DNA of 64,000 bases. Source: Paenibacillus sp. V4I7 (lineage in GTDB: Bacteria; Bacillota; Bacilli; Paenibacillales; NBRC-103111). Both the position numbers and the translations under genes were made by a program. Within the stretch, counting starts at the first letter, position 1; the number at the start of each line of letters is the position of its first letter. The stretch spans positions 2,294,001-2,358,000 of the forward strand of contig NZ_JAUSZD010000002.1 of NCBI RefSeq assembly GCF_030817275.1, in the 5' to 3' direction. Below, piece after piece: positions 28,201 through 36,207 of this stretch. A model generated the notes under the pieces. That model did no database searches and was not told the DNA's origin. It was given only the letters and a program-made list of their open reading frames with translations.

Positions 28201-28678
28201 GCGTCAAGATAAAGAACCATATCTTTGCTTATCCGACTACCTTAAGTCAGTAGAAAGCGGGCAAATGGATTACGTCGGTTTCTTACTGGTTACGGCAGGG
28301 CATGATATTAATGAATTGGCTAAAGAATGGCGGGATAAAGGGGATTATTTGAAATCCCATGCCCTTCAGGCTACGGCACTGGAAATGGCAGAAGGATTTG
28401 CCGAGCGGATTCATCACATCATGCGAGATGTATGGGGGATAGCCGATCGCGTAGATATGACAATGCAGGAGAGATTTGGGGCCAAATATGTCGGGCAACG
28501 GTTCTCCTTCGGTTACCCGGCATGTCCGAATCTCGAGGACCAAGCGAAATTGTTCAACCTATTGAAGCCAGAGGATATTGGCGTGGAGTTAACGGAGTCG
28601 TTCATGATGGAGCCTGAGGCGTCGGTTTCAGCGATCGTATTTGCCCATAAGGAAGCTCGTTACTTCAACGTAGGATAG
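25241..28678 (+). CDS. metH: Cobalamin-dependent methionine synthase MetH
   Basis: A full-length 1145-residue enzyme that methylates homocysteine with methyltetrahydrofolate via B12. The order is: homocysteine domain (1-320, zinc ligands in LNCATGPE and GGCCGTT), pterin domain from about 335 (VGERTNISGSRKFKR), B12 cap and Rossmann domain (about 640-880, with VHDIGKN carrying the cobalt-ligand histidine) and the SAM-binding reactivation domain (about 893-1145, RFSFGYPACPNLEDQ). The ATG at 25241 follows AAAGGGAG. No SAM (S-box) riboswitch is visible in the 219-base upstream region. Confidence 0.98.
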   Translation: MTKPPIQEQLKKKIMILDGAMGTMIQQENLTADDFGSDDLDGCNEILCVTRPDVIRKIHEAYFAAGADMIETNTFGTTSVVLAEYDLQDRHRELNLAAAKIAIEAANKYSTPEWPRYVIGAMGPTTKTLSVTGGVTFAELEESYYEQALALVEAGVDALLLETSQDTLNVKAGSIGIRRAYETLGVELPIMISGTIEPMGTTLAGQNIESFYISLEHLKPISMGLNCATGPEFMRDHIRTLSDIAETAISCYPNAGLPDENGHYHESPESLAKKMAGFAEQGWLNIAGGCCGTTPDHIRAMAETLSQYKPRTQYGSHLPAVSGIETLFIEPENRPIMVGERTNISGSRKFKRLIKEGKFEEGSEIARNQVKNGAHVIDINLQDTDIDEAYAVEEFMQQVVKKVKVPLMIDSTYDHIIELGLRYSQGKAIINSINLEDGETKFEGILPLIKRYGAAVVCILIDERGQAVSREAKIEVATRSYELLTQKYGMNPEDIIFDPNMFPVGSGDPQYIGSAVETIEGIKLIKEKYPKAKTILGLSNISFGLPDAGREVLNSVYLYHCTKAGLDYAIVNTEKLERYASIPDTERQLAEELIYNTNDETLAQFVAHFREKKVEKKEKISNLSLEERLGSYVVEGTKEGLIPDLEIALQTYSPLEVINGPLMKGMEEVGRLFNGNELIVAEVLQSAEVMKASVNYLEPFMEKSETAVKGKIILATVKGDVHDIGKNLVEIILSNNGYKIINLGIKVPPDQIIEAYRRELPDAIGLSGLLVKSAQQMVITAQDLRTAGVDVPILVGGAALTRKFTKTRIQPEYEGVVLYAKDAMDGLDIANRLSDPEQRKRLIQELRESLESDVMDTSKKEEKLPQLTRVSSSAVSKDLPVQVPQDTERHIMREYPISHLMPYVNMQMLLGHHLGLKGKVEQLLSDKDSKALQLKDTVDSILYAAQHNGIIKAHGMYRFFPAQSSGNDVIVYDPQDHSKVLETFTFPRQDKEPYLCLSDYLKSVESGQMDYVGFLLVTAGHDINELAKEWRDKGDYLKSHALQATALEMAEGFAERIHHIMRDVWGIADRVDMTMQERFGAKYVGQRFSFGYPACPNLEDQAKLFNLLKPEDIGVELTESFMMEPEASVSAIVFAHKEARYFNVG

Positions 28679-28691
28679 AAAGTTTATGTAT

Positions 28692-28746
28692 AAAGCGAGG
28701 CACTTGTGCGAACTACATGGTTCGTCGGCGTCCTCGCTTTCCATTT
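28692..28746 (+). terminator. Terminator after metH
   Basis: AAAGCGAGG (28692-28700) pairs perfectly with CCTCGCTTT (28732-28740), with an inner CGAAC/GTTCG helix. A moderately T-rich stretch follows. Confidence 0.75.
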
Positions 28747-28782
28747 TGGCATCGTGATTTTAGATAGAATGGAGTTTAGATC

Positions 28783-29712
28783 GTGGACTTGTATTTTTTG
28801 GGTACGGGGGCGGGAATGCCTTCCAAACAACGAAATGTTACCTCAATAGCTTTAAACCTGCTGGATGAACGTGGAACCTACTGGCTGTTCGACTGTGGAG
28901 AAGGGACGCAACAGCAGATTCTGAACTCTCCAGTGAAATTGGGGCGAACGGAGATGCTTTTCATCACGCATCTGCATGGGGATCATTTGTACGGTCTGCC
29001 TGGTTTGTTAACGAGTCGTTCCTATCTAGGAGGAGATACACCTCTTACGCTATATGGACCCCGGGGTCTTAAGAGTTTTGTTGAGACAGCCCTCTCAGTA
29101 AGCGGGGCTCACTTAACGTATATGCTGCAGATCGTGGAAATCGAGGAAGAAGGTCTGATTTTCGAAGATGAAAGCTTCCAAGTCGAGACGGCACGACTAG
29201 AGCATCGTATCGAATGCTTTGGTTTCAGGATCGTAGAGAAGGATCAACCTGGCAAGCTTATGCAGGAAAAACTAACGGAACTCGGCATACCGGCAGGTCC
29301 GATTTATGGTAAATTGAAGCAAGGTCAATCCGTCCAGTTGGAGGATGGTCGTACGCTTCATGGAACTGATTATCTAGGTGCGCCGATACCCGGACGCATC
29401 GTTGTAATTCTTGGTGATACGCGTTATTGCAACGGGGCTCAGCACTTAGCACGCGGCGCTGATGTGCTTGTGCACGAGGCTACATTCGCCATGGATAAGC
29501 AGGAGCTTGCGTATTCGTTTGATCATGCCACTTCAATTGACGCGGCAAGAACTGCTCAGGAAGCGGGAGCGAATACGCTGATCATGACACATATTAGCTC
29601 GCGCTATCAGGGGGATGCCGTAATGGAGCTTTTGCAGGAGGCTCAGGAGATTCACAGTAATAGCTACATAGCTAAGGATTTCTGGAGCTTTGAAGTACCG
29701 CGCAAAGGGTAA
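28783..29712 (+). CDS. rnz: Ribonuclease Z
   Basis: A 309-residue metallo-beta-lactamase-fold endonuclease that trims the 3' end of CCA-less tRNA precursors. The metal motif THLHGDHLYGLPG is near residue 62, GDTRYC and a distal HEATF motif follow, and the C-terminal MTHISSRY completes the zinc site. The exosite region between strands is of RNase Z type. Translation starts at GTG; the upstream TGGAG site is modest. Confidence 0.95.
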   Translation: MDLYFLGTGAGMPSKQRNVTSIALNLLDERGTYWLFDCGEGTQQQILNSPVKLGRTEMLFITHLHGDHLYGLPGLLTSRSYLGGDTPLTLYGPRGLKSFVETALSVSGAHLTYMLQIVEIEEEGLIFEDESFQVETARLEHRIECFGFRIVEKDQPGKLMQEKLTELGIPAGPIYGKLKQGQSVQLEDGRTLHGTDYLGAPIPGRIVVILGDTRYCNGAQHLARGADVLVHEATFAMDKQELAYSFDHATSIDAARTAQEAGANTLIMTHISSRYQGDAVMELLQEAQEIHSNSYIAKDFWSFEVPRKG

Positions 29713-29719
29713 AGAAAAA

Positions 29720-29752
29720 AAGCCTCATCCAATTATGGAAGGGGCTTCTCAC
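29720..29752. terminator. Bidirectional terminator between rnz and tlp
   Basis: AAGCCTCATCC and GGAAGGGGCTT form an imperfect stem (one mismatch, one G-U) with an A-rich left flank and a T-containing right flank. It lies between convergent genes. Confidence 0.6.
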
Positions 29753-29757
29753 TTTTC

Positions 29758-29973
29758 TTATCTGTTCGATTCGTCTTTTTTCTCCTCGATGAAGCCGCTG
29801 ATGCTTTCTTTGCGGCGTTCATTCTTGGATTCGATGCTTTGTTTTTCCTCGGCAGTTATTTCATCAGCATGTTCGTCCAAGTAGTCCTCAGCTTCGTGCA
29901 GATTGGCTATCGTATGATCGATGGCGTTCTGCAAACGAGCTGGATTATCTTCGCGATTGTCTGGCTTTGCCAT
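29758..29973 (-). CDS. tlp: Small acid-soluble spore protein Tlp
   Basis: A 71-residue, very acidic-basic helical protein matching the Tlp family of forespore proteins: MAKPD-N start, DNPARLQNAID, NLHEAEDYL and the diagnostic IESKNERRKESISGF near the C-terminus. In B. subtilis Tlp is made only in the forespore; forespore sigma control is expected, but I could not identify a convincing sigma-G promoter. GGGAGGG precedes the ATG. This gene supports the spore-forming assignment. Confidence 0.93.
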   Translation of the reverse strand: MAKPDNREDNPARLQNAIDHTIANLHEAEDYLDEHADEITAEEKQSIESKNERRKESISGFIEEKKDESNR

Positions 29974-30107
29974 AGTATTTCTTCCCTCCCTTTGAGGCGA
30001 TAGATTGACATCCTGTTATACAATTCCACAAGGTCAATCAGATTATTCACTGAAATCATTACAGAGACTCAGGATAGTGCTGCTCGCAGCTGGAATGGAG
30101 AATTTTT

Positions 30108-30458
30108 ATGCTCGGTTTTGCTATATTACTAGGCTTTAATTTTTTAGGTTATGTGATTCAGTTGAGCCTACACCTGCCGCTACCAGGCAACGTGATCGGG
30201 CTCATTCTTTTTACCGCGGCTTTGTTCACTAAACTTGTAAAGCTGTCTTGGGTGGAAGTAGCGGCTTCACTGTTGACGAGGCATATGATGCTCTTTTTTA
30301 TTCCTTTTACGGTTGGCGTTCTTGCCTATATTCCGATCATAGGAGCTAATTGGCTTGCTATTTGCGGCGGGACTCTAGGTGCAACGCTGGCTGTTCTTGT
30401 AGTAACGGGTTGGGTATCGTCAAAGTTAGGACAGGAGAGTACCAAATATGGGAAATAG
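30108..30458 (+). CDS. lrgA: LrgA/CidA-family membrane protein
   Basis: A 116-residue protein with four predicted membrane helices and the family segment LPLPGNVIGLILF. LrgA/CidA proteins were first described as holin-like; with LrgB partners they act in overflow-metabolite transport (for example PftA/PftB for pyruvate in B. subtilis). Its end overlaps the lrgB start by 11 bases, so the pair is co-translated. No LytST-type regulator is adjacent. Confidence 0.92.
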   Translation: MLGFAILLGFNFLGYVIQLSLHLPLPGNVIGLILFTAALFTKLVKLSWVEVAASLLTRHMMLFFIPFTVGVLAYIPIIGANWLAICGGTLGATLAVLVVTGWVSSKLGQESTKYGK

Positions 30459-31137
30459 CATACTGCAGAATCCATTGTTTGGTCTTACTCTAAGTGTGAT
30501 TAGCTATGCGTTAGCCAATTTGTTGTACCAACGATGGCGGTTTATGCATCCTCTTTTTAGTTGTACGGGGTTCATTATCATTGTACTAGTCAGTTTTCGT
30601 ATTCCTTATGAGGACTTTAAACGAGGTGCTGACGTGCTAACGCTTTTATTAGGGCCTGCAACCGTTGCGTTAGGCGTACCTCTTTACAAATACAGAGAAT
30701 TAATACGTAGAAATTTGGCGCGTGTCTTGATAAGTGTTTTAGCGGGTTCAATTACGGGCATTGCAGCAAGTGCCGCTATTGTGGGGTTATTAGGAGGAAG
30801 TCATTCCATTATCCTAAGTATGCTTCCCAAATCGGTAAGCTCGGCGATCTCAATCGAAATAGCCGCGCGATTAGGCGCGATTCCTGAATTAACAGCGGTA
30901 TTAACCACTTTAACTGGGCTGCTGGGCAGTATGTTTGGTACTCGGATCTTGAGTTGGTTTAGAATTAGAGATGATATCTCGATAGGCATAGCAATTGGAA
31001 CAGCCGCTCATGGTATTGGAACAGCCAAAGTATTCAAGGATTCTGAACAGCAGGGAGGATTTGCTGGATTATCCATGGGGATTTGTGGGATTATGACTTC
31101 GATATTATTTATACCCATTTATATGTGGTTAAAATAG
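30448..31137 (+). CDS. lrgB: LrgB/CidB-family membrane protein
   Basis: A 229-residue multi-pass membrane protein. LLGPATVALGVPLYKY, LPKSVSSAISIEIA and GTAAHGIGTAK are the family-defining segments. It probably forms a complex with the upstream LrgA. Which metabolite is moved, or whether the pair controls murein hydrolases, cannot be told from sequence. A strong terminator follows. Confidence 0.93.
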   Translation: MGNSILQNPLFGLTLSVISYALANLLYQRWRFMHPLFSCTGFIIIVLVSFRIPYEDFKRGADVLTLLLGPATVALGVPLYKYRELIRRNLARVLISVLAGSITGIAASAAIVGLLGGSHSIILSMLPKSVSSAISIEIAARLGAIPELTAVLTTLTGLLGSMFGTRILSWFRIRDDISIGIAIGTAAHGIGTAKVFKDSEQQGGFAGLSMGICGIMTSILFIPIYMWLK

Positions 31138-31154
31138 TGCCGTGCATATGGAGG

Positions 31155-31190
31155 AACAGAGCTCGTTATAAGAGCTCTGTTCTTTTTTTA
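31155..31190 (+). terminator. Terminator after lrgAB
   Basis: ACAGAGCTC (31156-31164) pairs perfectly with GAGCTCTGT (31172-31180), followed by a T-rich run (TTCTTTTTTT). Confidence 0.92.
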
Positions 31191-31214
31191 CACCCTAAAT
31201 ATGCTGATTGTTCG

Positions 31215-31952
31215 TCAGTAAGGAGGGGGCATCCTACTTTTATTAGGCTGCTTTACCACATAAGTAAGACTATCTGCTTGGAGTATAACAGGAACCTCAT
31301 GTCTTGTAATATCCAGACGCATCGGTGTGTCTGAGAGATGAAGCTGTTCCCAGCCCTCGTAATTCGCTTGAAGGATCGCCAGGGCATTCTCTTTCGGCAT
31401 GACAACTTCGATTAGCGTTTCACGCTTTCTGCCCGTTTGACGGTTGAATTCTTCAATATTCGTATTCATCAAGATAAAGTTAATGCCACCTGGCTTGGTG
31501 CCCTCGGCCATCCTTCGGAGCACTTGTTTAAAAGCAGTGTCGGATTTTACGTGCTCCAGGCTAGAGGCAGCAAGGATATAATCGTAGCTATTTGGCGGGA
31601 TCTTATACGTGCTAATATCTGCTTGTTCGGTACTGATCAAATGCTCTACGCGAAACTCTTTGCTATAGGTGTGCAGTTTCTCTAAAGCCAAATCAAGCAA
31701 ATCTACACCATGAACATGGCCCAAAGATGACTTGAGCCATTGCGCCAGAGGAATACTATTGCGTCCTACCCCGCAGCCCAAGTCCAGAATGGAAAGCGGG
31801 TGCTTATGGTCAATCAGCTTTACAAGCTCCATGATCAGCGGAATGGGCTTGTCCAGCCATGATCCCTTGTTATAAAGGCGATGCTGCTCGAAGCAATCTT
31901 CATGATATTGCTTTTCTTCTTCACGAATACGTTGTAATCGAGCTTTGTTCAT
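31215..31952 (-). CDS. Class I SAM-dependent methyltransferase
   Basis: A 245-residue small-molecule-type methyltransferase. Motif I is ILDLGCGVGRNS, followed by an acidic strand-2 end in HGVDL and motif IV region SYDYILAASSLEHV. The C-terminal extension is unassigned, and the substrate is unknown. The ATG at 31952 was chosen because GCGGAGG is 7 bases upstream; a longer in-frame extension to 32057 lacks this. Confidence 0.85.
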   Translation of the reverse strand: MNKARLQRIREEEKQYHEDCFEQHRLYNKGSWLDKPIPLIMELVKLIDHKHPLSILDLGCGVGRNSIPLAQWLKSSLGHVHGVDLLDLALEKLHTYSKEFRVEHLISTEQADISTYKIPPNSYDYILAASSLEHVKSDTAFKQVLRRMAEGTKPGGINFILMNTNIEEFNRQTGRKRETLIEVVMPKENALAILQANYEGWEQLHLSDTPMRLDITRHEVPVILQADSLTYVVKQPNKSRMPPPY

Positions 31953-32152
31953 GAGGATACCTCCGCTTCTGAAATAGAAAGTTCTGTATACGTTTATATA
32001 CCTCAAGTCATCGATATCTAAACAAGGATAATGACGTTTTTTTGGTGCGTCATTCACGAAATATTACAAATTCTTAATAACACGAAAACGAACACTTAAT
32101 AATCCTCTGCTAACCTTGAGTTATTAGACTCCAGTTGAAAGGCGTGAGGAAG

Positions 32153-32923
32153 ATGAGTGGACCACTTCTGAATACGGCGCCCCAGCATGCCAAGCTGTCG
32201 GTTAAGCTTGCAAGCAGCGCACAAGAGATTGAGCAGGCTATGCGACTTAGGTATCAAGTGTTCGTTGAGGAAGAGAAAAACATGAGGATGCTGAATGAGC
32301 AGGGGCTTGAGCAAGACGTCTACGATGCTTACTGTGACCATCTCATTGTGAAAGACATCGAAACCGAGCAAGTGATCGGTACTTATCGGTTGCTTCCTGG
32401 GGATCGAGCTTTGAACGGGATCGGGTTCTATTCCGAAACTGAATTTGATCTTACGGCCTATTCAGATTTGAAAAGTCAAACGCTGGAGCTTGGACGGAGC
32501 TGTATTGCTCCCGAATATCGTGGTGGAAAAGCGATTCAACTCCTTTGGGAAGGCATTGCTGGTTATATTAGCGAGCGGAATTATACGCATTTAATTGGTT
32601 GTGCGAGTGTGCATGTGGGCAATTTGGAGGAACTCAATTTGATCTACTCGATGCTGCGCCAGAAGCAAGTGATAACAGACCGATTCGGTATTGAACCACT
32701 TGCTACGCATCGAATCCCTGGCCTTACTCGAATGGAAATCGATAGCAATGAAAAAGAGCTGTTCCGTAAACTGCCGCCTCTGATGAAAGGCTATCAATGG
32801 CTCGGAGCGGAGATTGGCGGAGACCCGGCATATGATGAGCTATTTGAGACCGTAGATTTCTTTATTATTTTACAAAAAGATCGGGTTACACGTCGTTATA
32901 AACGCCACTTTCTGACTACTTAA
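32153..32923 (+). CDS. GNAT N-acyltransferase, OlsB-like (lipid N-acylation)
   Basis: A 256-residue protein of the long-chain N-acyltransferase branch of GNAT (acyl-homoserine-lactone-synthase/OlsB type). Supporting segments are RYQVFVEE near the start, CDHLIV, IGTYRLLP, ELGRSCIAPEYRGG and LIGCASV. OlsB-type enzymes attach a 3-hydroxyacyl chain to the amino group of ornithine. An acyltransferase gene follows 20 bases after its stop, which supports a lipid-synthesis role by inference. The ATG at 32153 lies 10 bases after GAAAGG; TTG and GTG alternatives upstream are weaker. Confidence 0.8.
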   Translation: MSGPLLNTAPQHAKLSVKLASSAQEIEQAMRLRYQVFVEEEKNMRMLNEQGLEQDVYDAYCDHLIVKDIETEQVIGTYRLLPGDRALNGIGFYSETEFDLTAYSDLKSQTLELGRSCIAPEYRGGKAIQLLWEGIAGYISERNYTHLIGCASVHVGNLEELNLIYSMLRQKQVITDRFGIEPLATHRIPGLTRMEIDSNEKELFRKLPPLMKGYQWLGAEIGGDPAYDELFETVDFFIILQKDRVTRRYKRHFLTT

Positions 32924-32943
32924 GCAGGTAAGGAGGACTTACC

Positions 32944-33936
32944 TTGTATGAATGGATTGCCAAGCTGACGTTGAATGAACGTAGGCTGCATCGCATCGAG
33001 AGAGTGCTCTGTGTTTATCCCATGTGGATGATGTCGGCTGCTTGTTCTATGTTAGCGTTTGTGCTTTATCGGGTATTCCGAAAAGGGTTTCTAAAGCGAG
33101 TGGAACACAATTTAATAGACTTACTAGGTGAAATGCCTAAGAGTTCATTAAAGGCTATTTCCAAGCATTATGTTCAAAATGTCGTGTATACACTTTATGA
33201 AATTCTTTTCCTTTCTGTTCGGTTGAAAAAGCTTTATGCTAGTCACTTTAATGTGCAAGGTGAGGAACATCTACAAGAAGCACAGCATCAAGCGGAGGGT
33301 AAGGGATTCATTGTTTATGCACCTCATGTTGGCAACTTTTTCAACTATTATTGGTATTTGACTCAGAAGTTCGATTGCTTAACAGTGGCTTCAGCTGGAA
33401 GTCCTGAACTTAAACCTCTATATATGAAGTTTGCCGCTATGGGTTGTAATGGCTTAGATTACGACAGTGTCCCCCCGTTGGAGCTGTATCGTACATTGAA
33501 AAAGCACGTGCAGAGCGGCGGAGTTATTTTCATCCTCGGTGACTTCTGGAGACCGACATTTCCTTTATCGAGGTTATTTGGCCGACTGACTCGTACACCT
33601 GAAGGTGCAGCCATGTTAGCGCTAGAGCATCAAGTGCCAGTTGTACCTTTCTATGGATATCGCGTCAAAGGGTTTAAACATCGGTTAGTTTTTGGATCTC
33701 CTATGCATTTACACGAACAATTTGAGCGTACAGGACGTTCAGGACGTTCAGAACGTGCAGAGGCAAACTTGCTTTTGAATGCGTTCATGGAGCGTGTGAT
33801 CCGTGAGCAGCCTTCGGCATGGTTTTATTGGTTTAATGTTCATGAACGGTGGGAGAAGGTCCCATCATCAGCTGCTAATAACACAAGTAACGATGTGATC
33901 GGAAGTATAGATTTGACTACGGAAGCAGCAGGATGA
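32944..33936 (+). CDS. Lysophospholipid acyltransferase (LpxL/HtrB-like)
   Basis: A 330-residue membrane-associated acyltransferase of the Lip_A_acyltransferase family. There is a hydrophobic segment near residues 24-44, the catalytic-type HVGNFFNYY (H-x4-5 position) and a downstream [12 protein letters not shown] and [10 protein letters not shown] block. The family in Gram-negatives acylates lipid A precursors; in a Gram-positive, another lyso-lipid must be the acceptor. The TTG start has AGGAGG 7 bases upstream. It probably works with the preceding N-acyltransferase. Confidence 0.83.
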   Translation: MYEWIAKLTLNERRLHRIERVLCVYPMWMMSAACSMLAFVLYRVFRKGFLKRVEHNLIDLLGEMPKSSLKAISKHYVQNVVYTLYEILFLSVRLKKLYASHFNVQGEEHLQEAQHQAEGKGFIVYAPHVGNFFNYYWYLTQKFDCLTVASAGSPELKPLYMKFAAMGCNGLDYDSVPPLELYRTLKKHVQSGGVIFILGDFWRPTFPLSRLFGRLTRTPEGAAMLALEHQVPVVPFYGYRVKGFKHRLVFGSPMHLHEQFERTGRSGRSERAEANLLLNAFMERVIREQPSAWFYWFNVHERWEKVPSSAANNTSNDVIGSIDLTTEAAG

Positions 33937-33971
33937 CTCACACAACGACCAAAAGGATTGGTGATCGACAC

Positions 33972-34967
33972 ATGGACACTGGAAGCCACTTATTGTTCGG
34001 CGTCACGTTAGCGGGATTGGCATGTTTGGAACCGGCCGTTGCACAGGAACCAGCGCTGGCCCATGCCATACTTGCAGGAACACTCATTGGTTCGCATGCC
34101 CCTGATTTTGACACCTTTGCACGTCTGAGAGGATATGCGAACTATGTTCGCGTTCATCGAGGGATCACACATTCGTTGCCGGCTTTGTTCATTTGGCCCA
34201 TCCTTCTAAGTTTGCCCCTTGCTGCCTTGTTTGGTGTATGGGAGCATCTGATTAGCTTATATCTATGGACTTTTGCAGCTGTAATGTTCCACGTATTTCT
34301 AGATTTGTTCAATGTGTATGGCGTCCAGTGCTTCCGTCCATTTTCGCAGAAATGGTTCCATCTCGACACCCTCTGTCTCTATGAACCATTCTTATTTGTT
34401 CTTCATGGCCTTGGTGTCCTACTATGGTTGTTCATCTGGCAAGGAAATGGTGGCAGCCATATCGGAGAGGTATTCGCTTTGATATATGCGGCAACCTTCT
34501 TCTATATTGCAATAAGAACCTCGCAGCGCAATCGTTTCGTTAAGCTCGTAAAAAGTAAATTGAACCTCGCAGATGGCATCTGTCATCTCATTCCTAGCCT
34601 CAGTTGGTTTCAATGGCAATTCGTACTTGAGGATGACACATGTTTCTATCTAGGTGAGATCCGACATGGTCACGTATTGATTCAGGAGGAGTATAGTAAA
34701 GCGGATTACAATCAGAACGATTCACATCCTATTGTTCAGGCAACCATGGCCACGGATGGTGTTCGTGCCTTCTTGCACTTCGCACAACGGATTCACGTGT
34801 GTTGGAAAGAGAAGAACGATGGTTATGAGGTGCAGTGGCGCGATGTGCGATTCTGGCATAAACGTAAGCTCCCTTTCGGCGTCAATGTGCTGCTGGACCG
34901 GGACATGAACGTGGTCAGCGACACGCTCGGTTGGGATAAGAAGGCTTGGGACCCGCCGTATGTTTGA
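33972..34967 (+). CDS. Integral membrane metal-dependent hydrolase (YfhP/YdjM-like)
   Basis: A 331-residue membrane protein of the DUF457 family. It starts MDTGSHLLFG and has SHAPDFD and VHRGITHS motifs, the conserved His/Asp residues of this family, spread over four to six membrane segments, followed by a soluble C-terminal region of ~130 residues. The start at 33972 follows family practice; an ATG at 33933 overlapping the previous stop is also possible. Tight spacing suggests co-expression with the two acyltransferases. Confidence 0.8.
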   Translation: MDTGSHLLFGVTLAGLACLEPAVAQEPALAHAILAGTLIGSHAPDFDTFARLRGYANYVRVHRGITHSLPALFIWPILLSLPLAALFGVWEHLISLYLWTFAAVMFHVFLDLFNVYGVQCFRPFSQKWFHLDTLCLYEPFLFVLHGLGVLLWLFIWQGNGGSHIGEVFALIYAATFFYIAIRTSQRNRFVKLVKSKLNLADGICHLIPSLSWFQWQFVLEDDTCFYLGEIRHGHVLIQEEYSKADYNQNDSHPIVQATMATDGVRAFLHFAQRIHVCWKEKNDGYEVQWRDVRFWHKRKLPFGVNVLLDRDMNVVSDTLGWDKKAWDPPYV

Positions 34968-35008
34968 TAGATTTGAAATGAATGGATAAGGTTGAATATT
35001 CATATAAA

Positions 35009-35066
35009 AAGAAAGAACACCTCATGACACGGTATTTTACACTCGTGATGAAGTGTTCTTTTTTCA
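35009..35066. terminator. Bidirectional terminator between DUF457 and nitroreductase genes
   Basis: AAGAACAC (35013-35020) and GTGTTCTT (35053-35060) pair, extended by TCAT/ATGA. A-runs on the left and T6 on the right allow termination in both directions. Confidence 0.82.
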
Positions 35067-35071
35067 TAAAC

Positions 35072-35674
35072 TTAAAGCGTCTGACCAAATTCTCCACCGT
35101 ATAAAAGCTCGCTTAACTCTCGTCTGCCTGATGGGATTTCGCGCTCTTGGAACTTCTCGTCGAGAGCTTCAACAGGGCCGCGGTAACCAATGACGATCAC
35201 AGCATGAATATCGTACTCTTCAGGGATTTGAAGGGCTTCGCGGGCTTGATTCCGATCGAATCCGCCCATGGCGTGAGTGATTAGACCTTGATTGTTGGCT
35301 TCTAGAGCGAGGTAACCCCAAGCTGTACCAGCATCGAACGCGTGACTTGGGTTATCGCCGCCTTTAGGCGTTTTGGTATGTGAAATGACAAGGGTGAGGA
35401 CGGGGGCTTTTTCGCACCATTCCCGGTTGACCGGCATAATGAAGTTGTGAAATTTAGCTCGCTGTTCAGGTGTGCGGGCAATAATGAAGCGCCATGGCTG
35501 CAAGTTGCTTCCGGAAGGTGCCCACCTTGCGGCTTCAAAAAGACTAAGGAGAACATCTTCTGTCACTTCTTGATCGGTAAAGGAGCGTGGCGACCAACGT
35601 GTTAGGAATTGAGGGTTGATTTCGTGGTCAGGTTGACGATTGGATTCGACTTCAGCAGGTAAAGAAGTTGTCAC
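35072..35674 (-). CDS. Nitroreductase family protein
   Basis: A 200-residue FMN-dependent oxidoreductase. The N-terminal RWSPRSFTD, the FMN-contacting RWAPSGSNLQPWRF and the GTAWGYLALEANNQGL block are classic. The GTG start has AAGGAGGA 7 bases upstream. The natural electron acceptor is not predictable. Confidence 0.92.
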   Translation of the reverse strand: MTTSLPAEVESNRQPDHEINPQFLTRWSPRSFTDQEVTEDVLLSLFEAARWAPSGSNLQPWRFIIARTPEQRAKFHNFIMPVNREWCEKAPVLTLVISHTKTPKGGDNPSHAFDAGTAWGYLALEANNQGLITHAMGGFDRNQAREALQIPEEYDIHAVIVIGYRGPVEALDEKFQEREIPSGRRELSELLYGGEFGQTL

Positions 35675-35829
35675 GATAAATTCCTCCTTATTTTGTAATC
35701 TTCCTTATATTACCTGATTTCAAAGTCGATTACGAGTTTCTGAAAATCCTCTTGAACGGTATGGTTTTTCATGATTATGGAAAAACTAGTGGTTATGAAA
35801 TGATGGACCAAGAAGAGGTGCGAGAAACC

Positions 35830-36045
35830 GTGAATTTTACTAGTCATGATGTTATTATAATTGAAAGAGCGCTAAGAACAGCGATGAAACATGATAGGGA
35901 AGAGCATCGTTCAAGAGATTATCATGAAGTTTTGCTCAAAATGCAAGAGAATGTGGAGCAGGCGCTCACCGTCAATGCTCAACAGGCAACCATAGAACAT
36001 GAAGGAATTCGGTATGATTATGATGATTCATCCGATCTCATGTAG
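35830..36045 (+). CDS. Hypothetical protein (71 aa)
   Basis: I do not recognise this protein. It is helical, charged and His-rich (DREEHRSRDYHEVL) and ends in an acidic DYDDSSDLM. The GTG at 35830 has AAGAGGTG 9 bases upstream; longer versions starting at ATG 35800 or TTG 35752 are possible but have weaker signals. It stands alone, with a terminator at 36121. Confidence 0.6.
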   Translation: MNFTSHDVIIIERALRTAMKHDREEHRSRDYHEVLLKMQENVEQALTVNAQQATIEHEGIRYDYDDSSDLM

Positions 36046-36120
36046 ACATACGAACGTATATTCTGTAAGGCTGCGGCGGGAAACCGAAGCAAAAAAATGA
36101 ATAGTAGGTTAAACAAAATG

Positions 36121-36150
36121 AGGCCCTAGTAAATAAATGGGGCTTTTTTA
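36121..36150 (+). terminator. Terminator before mrfA
   Basis: AGGCCCTA and TGGGGCTT pair (two G-U) around an A-rich loop, followed by TTTTTTATTTT. It insulates mrfA from the small gene upstream. Confidence 0.75.
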
Positions 36151-36207
36151 TTTTGTGTGAGACGTTTATAATAGGGGAACAATCGTTCTATGCGGAGTGG
36201 TGAAAAT

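Noticed and set aside
30003..30039. Inverted repeat GATTGAC/GTCAATC between tlp and lrgA as a regulator site
   Set aside because: The arms are only 7 bp with a 23-base spacer, and no regulator or clear promoter supports it.
36051..36065. LexA box upstream of mrfA (CGAACGTATATTCTG)
   Set aside because: The right half has two mismatches, and a terminator at 36121 separates it from mrfA.
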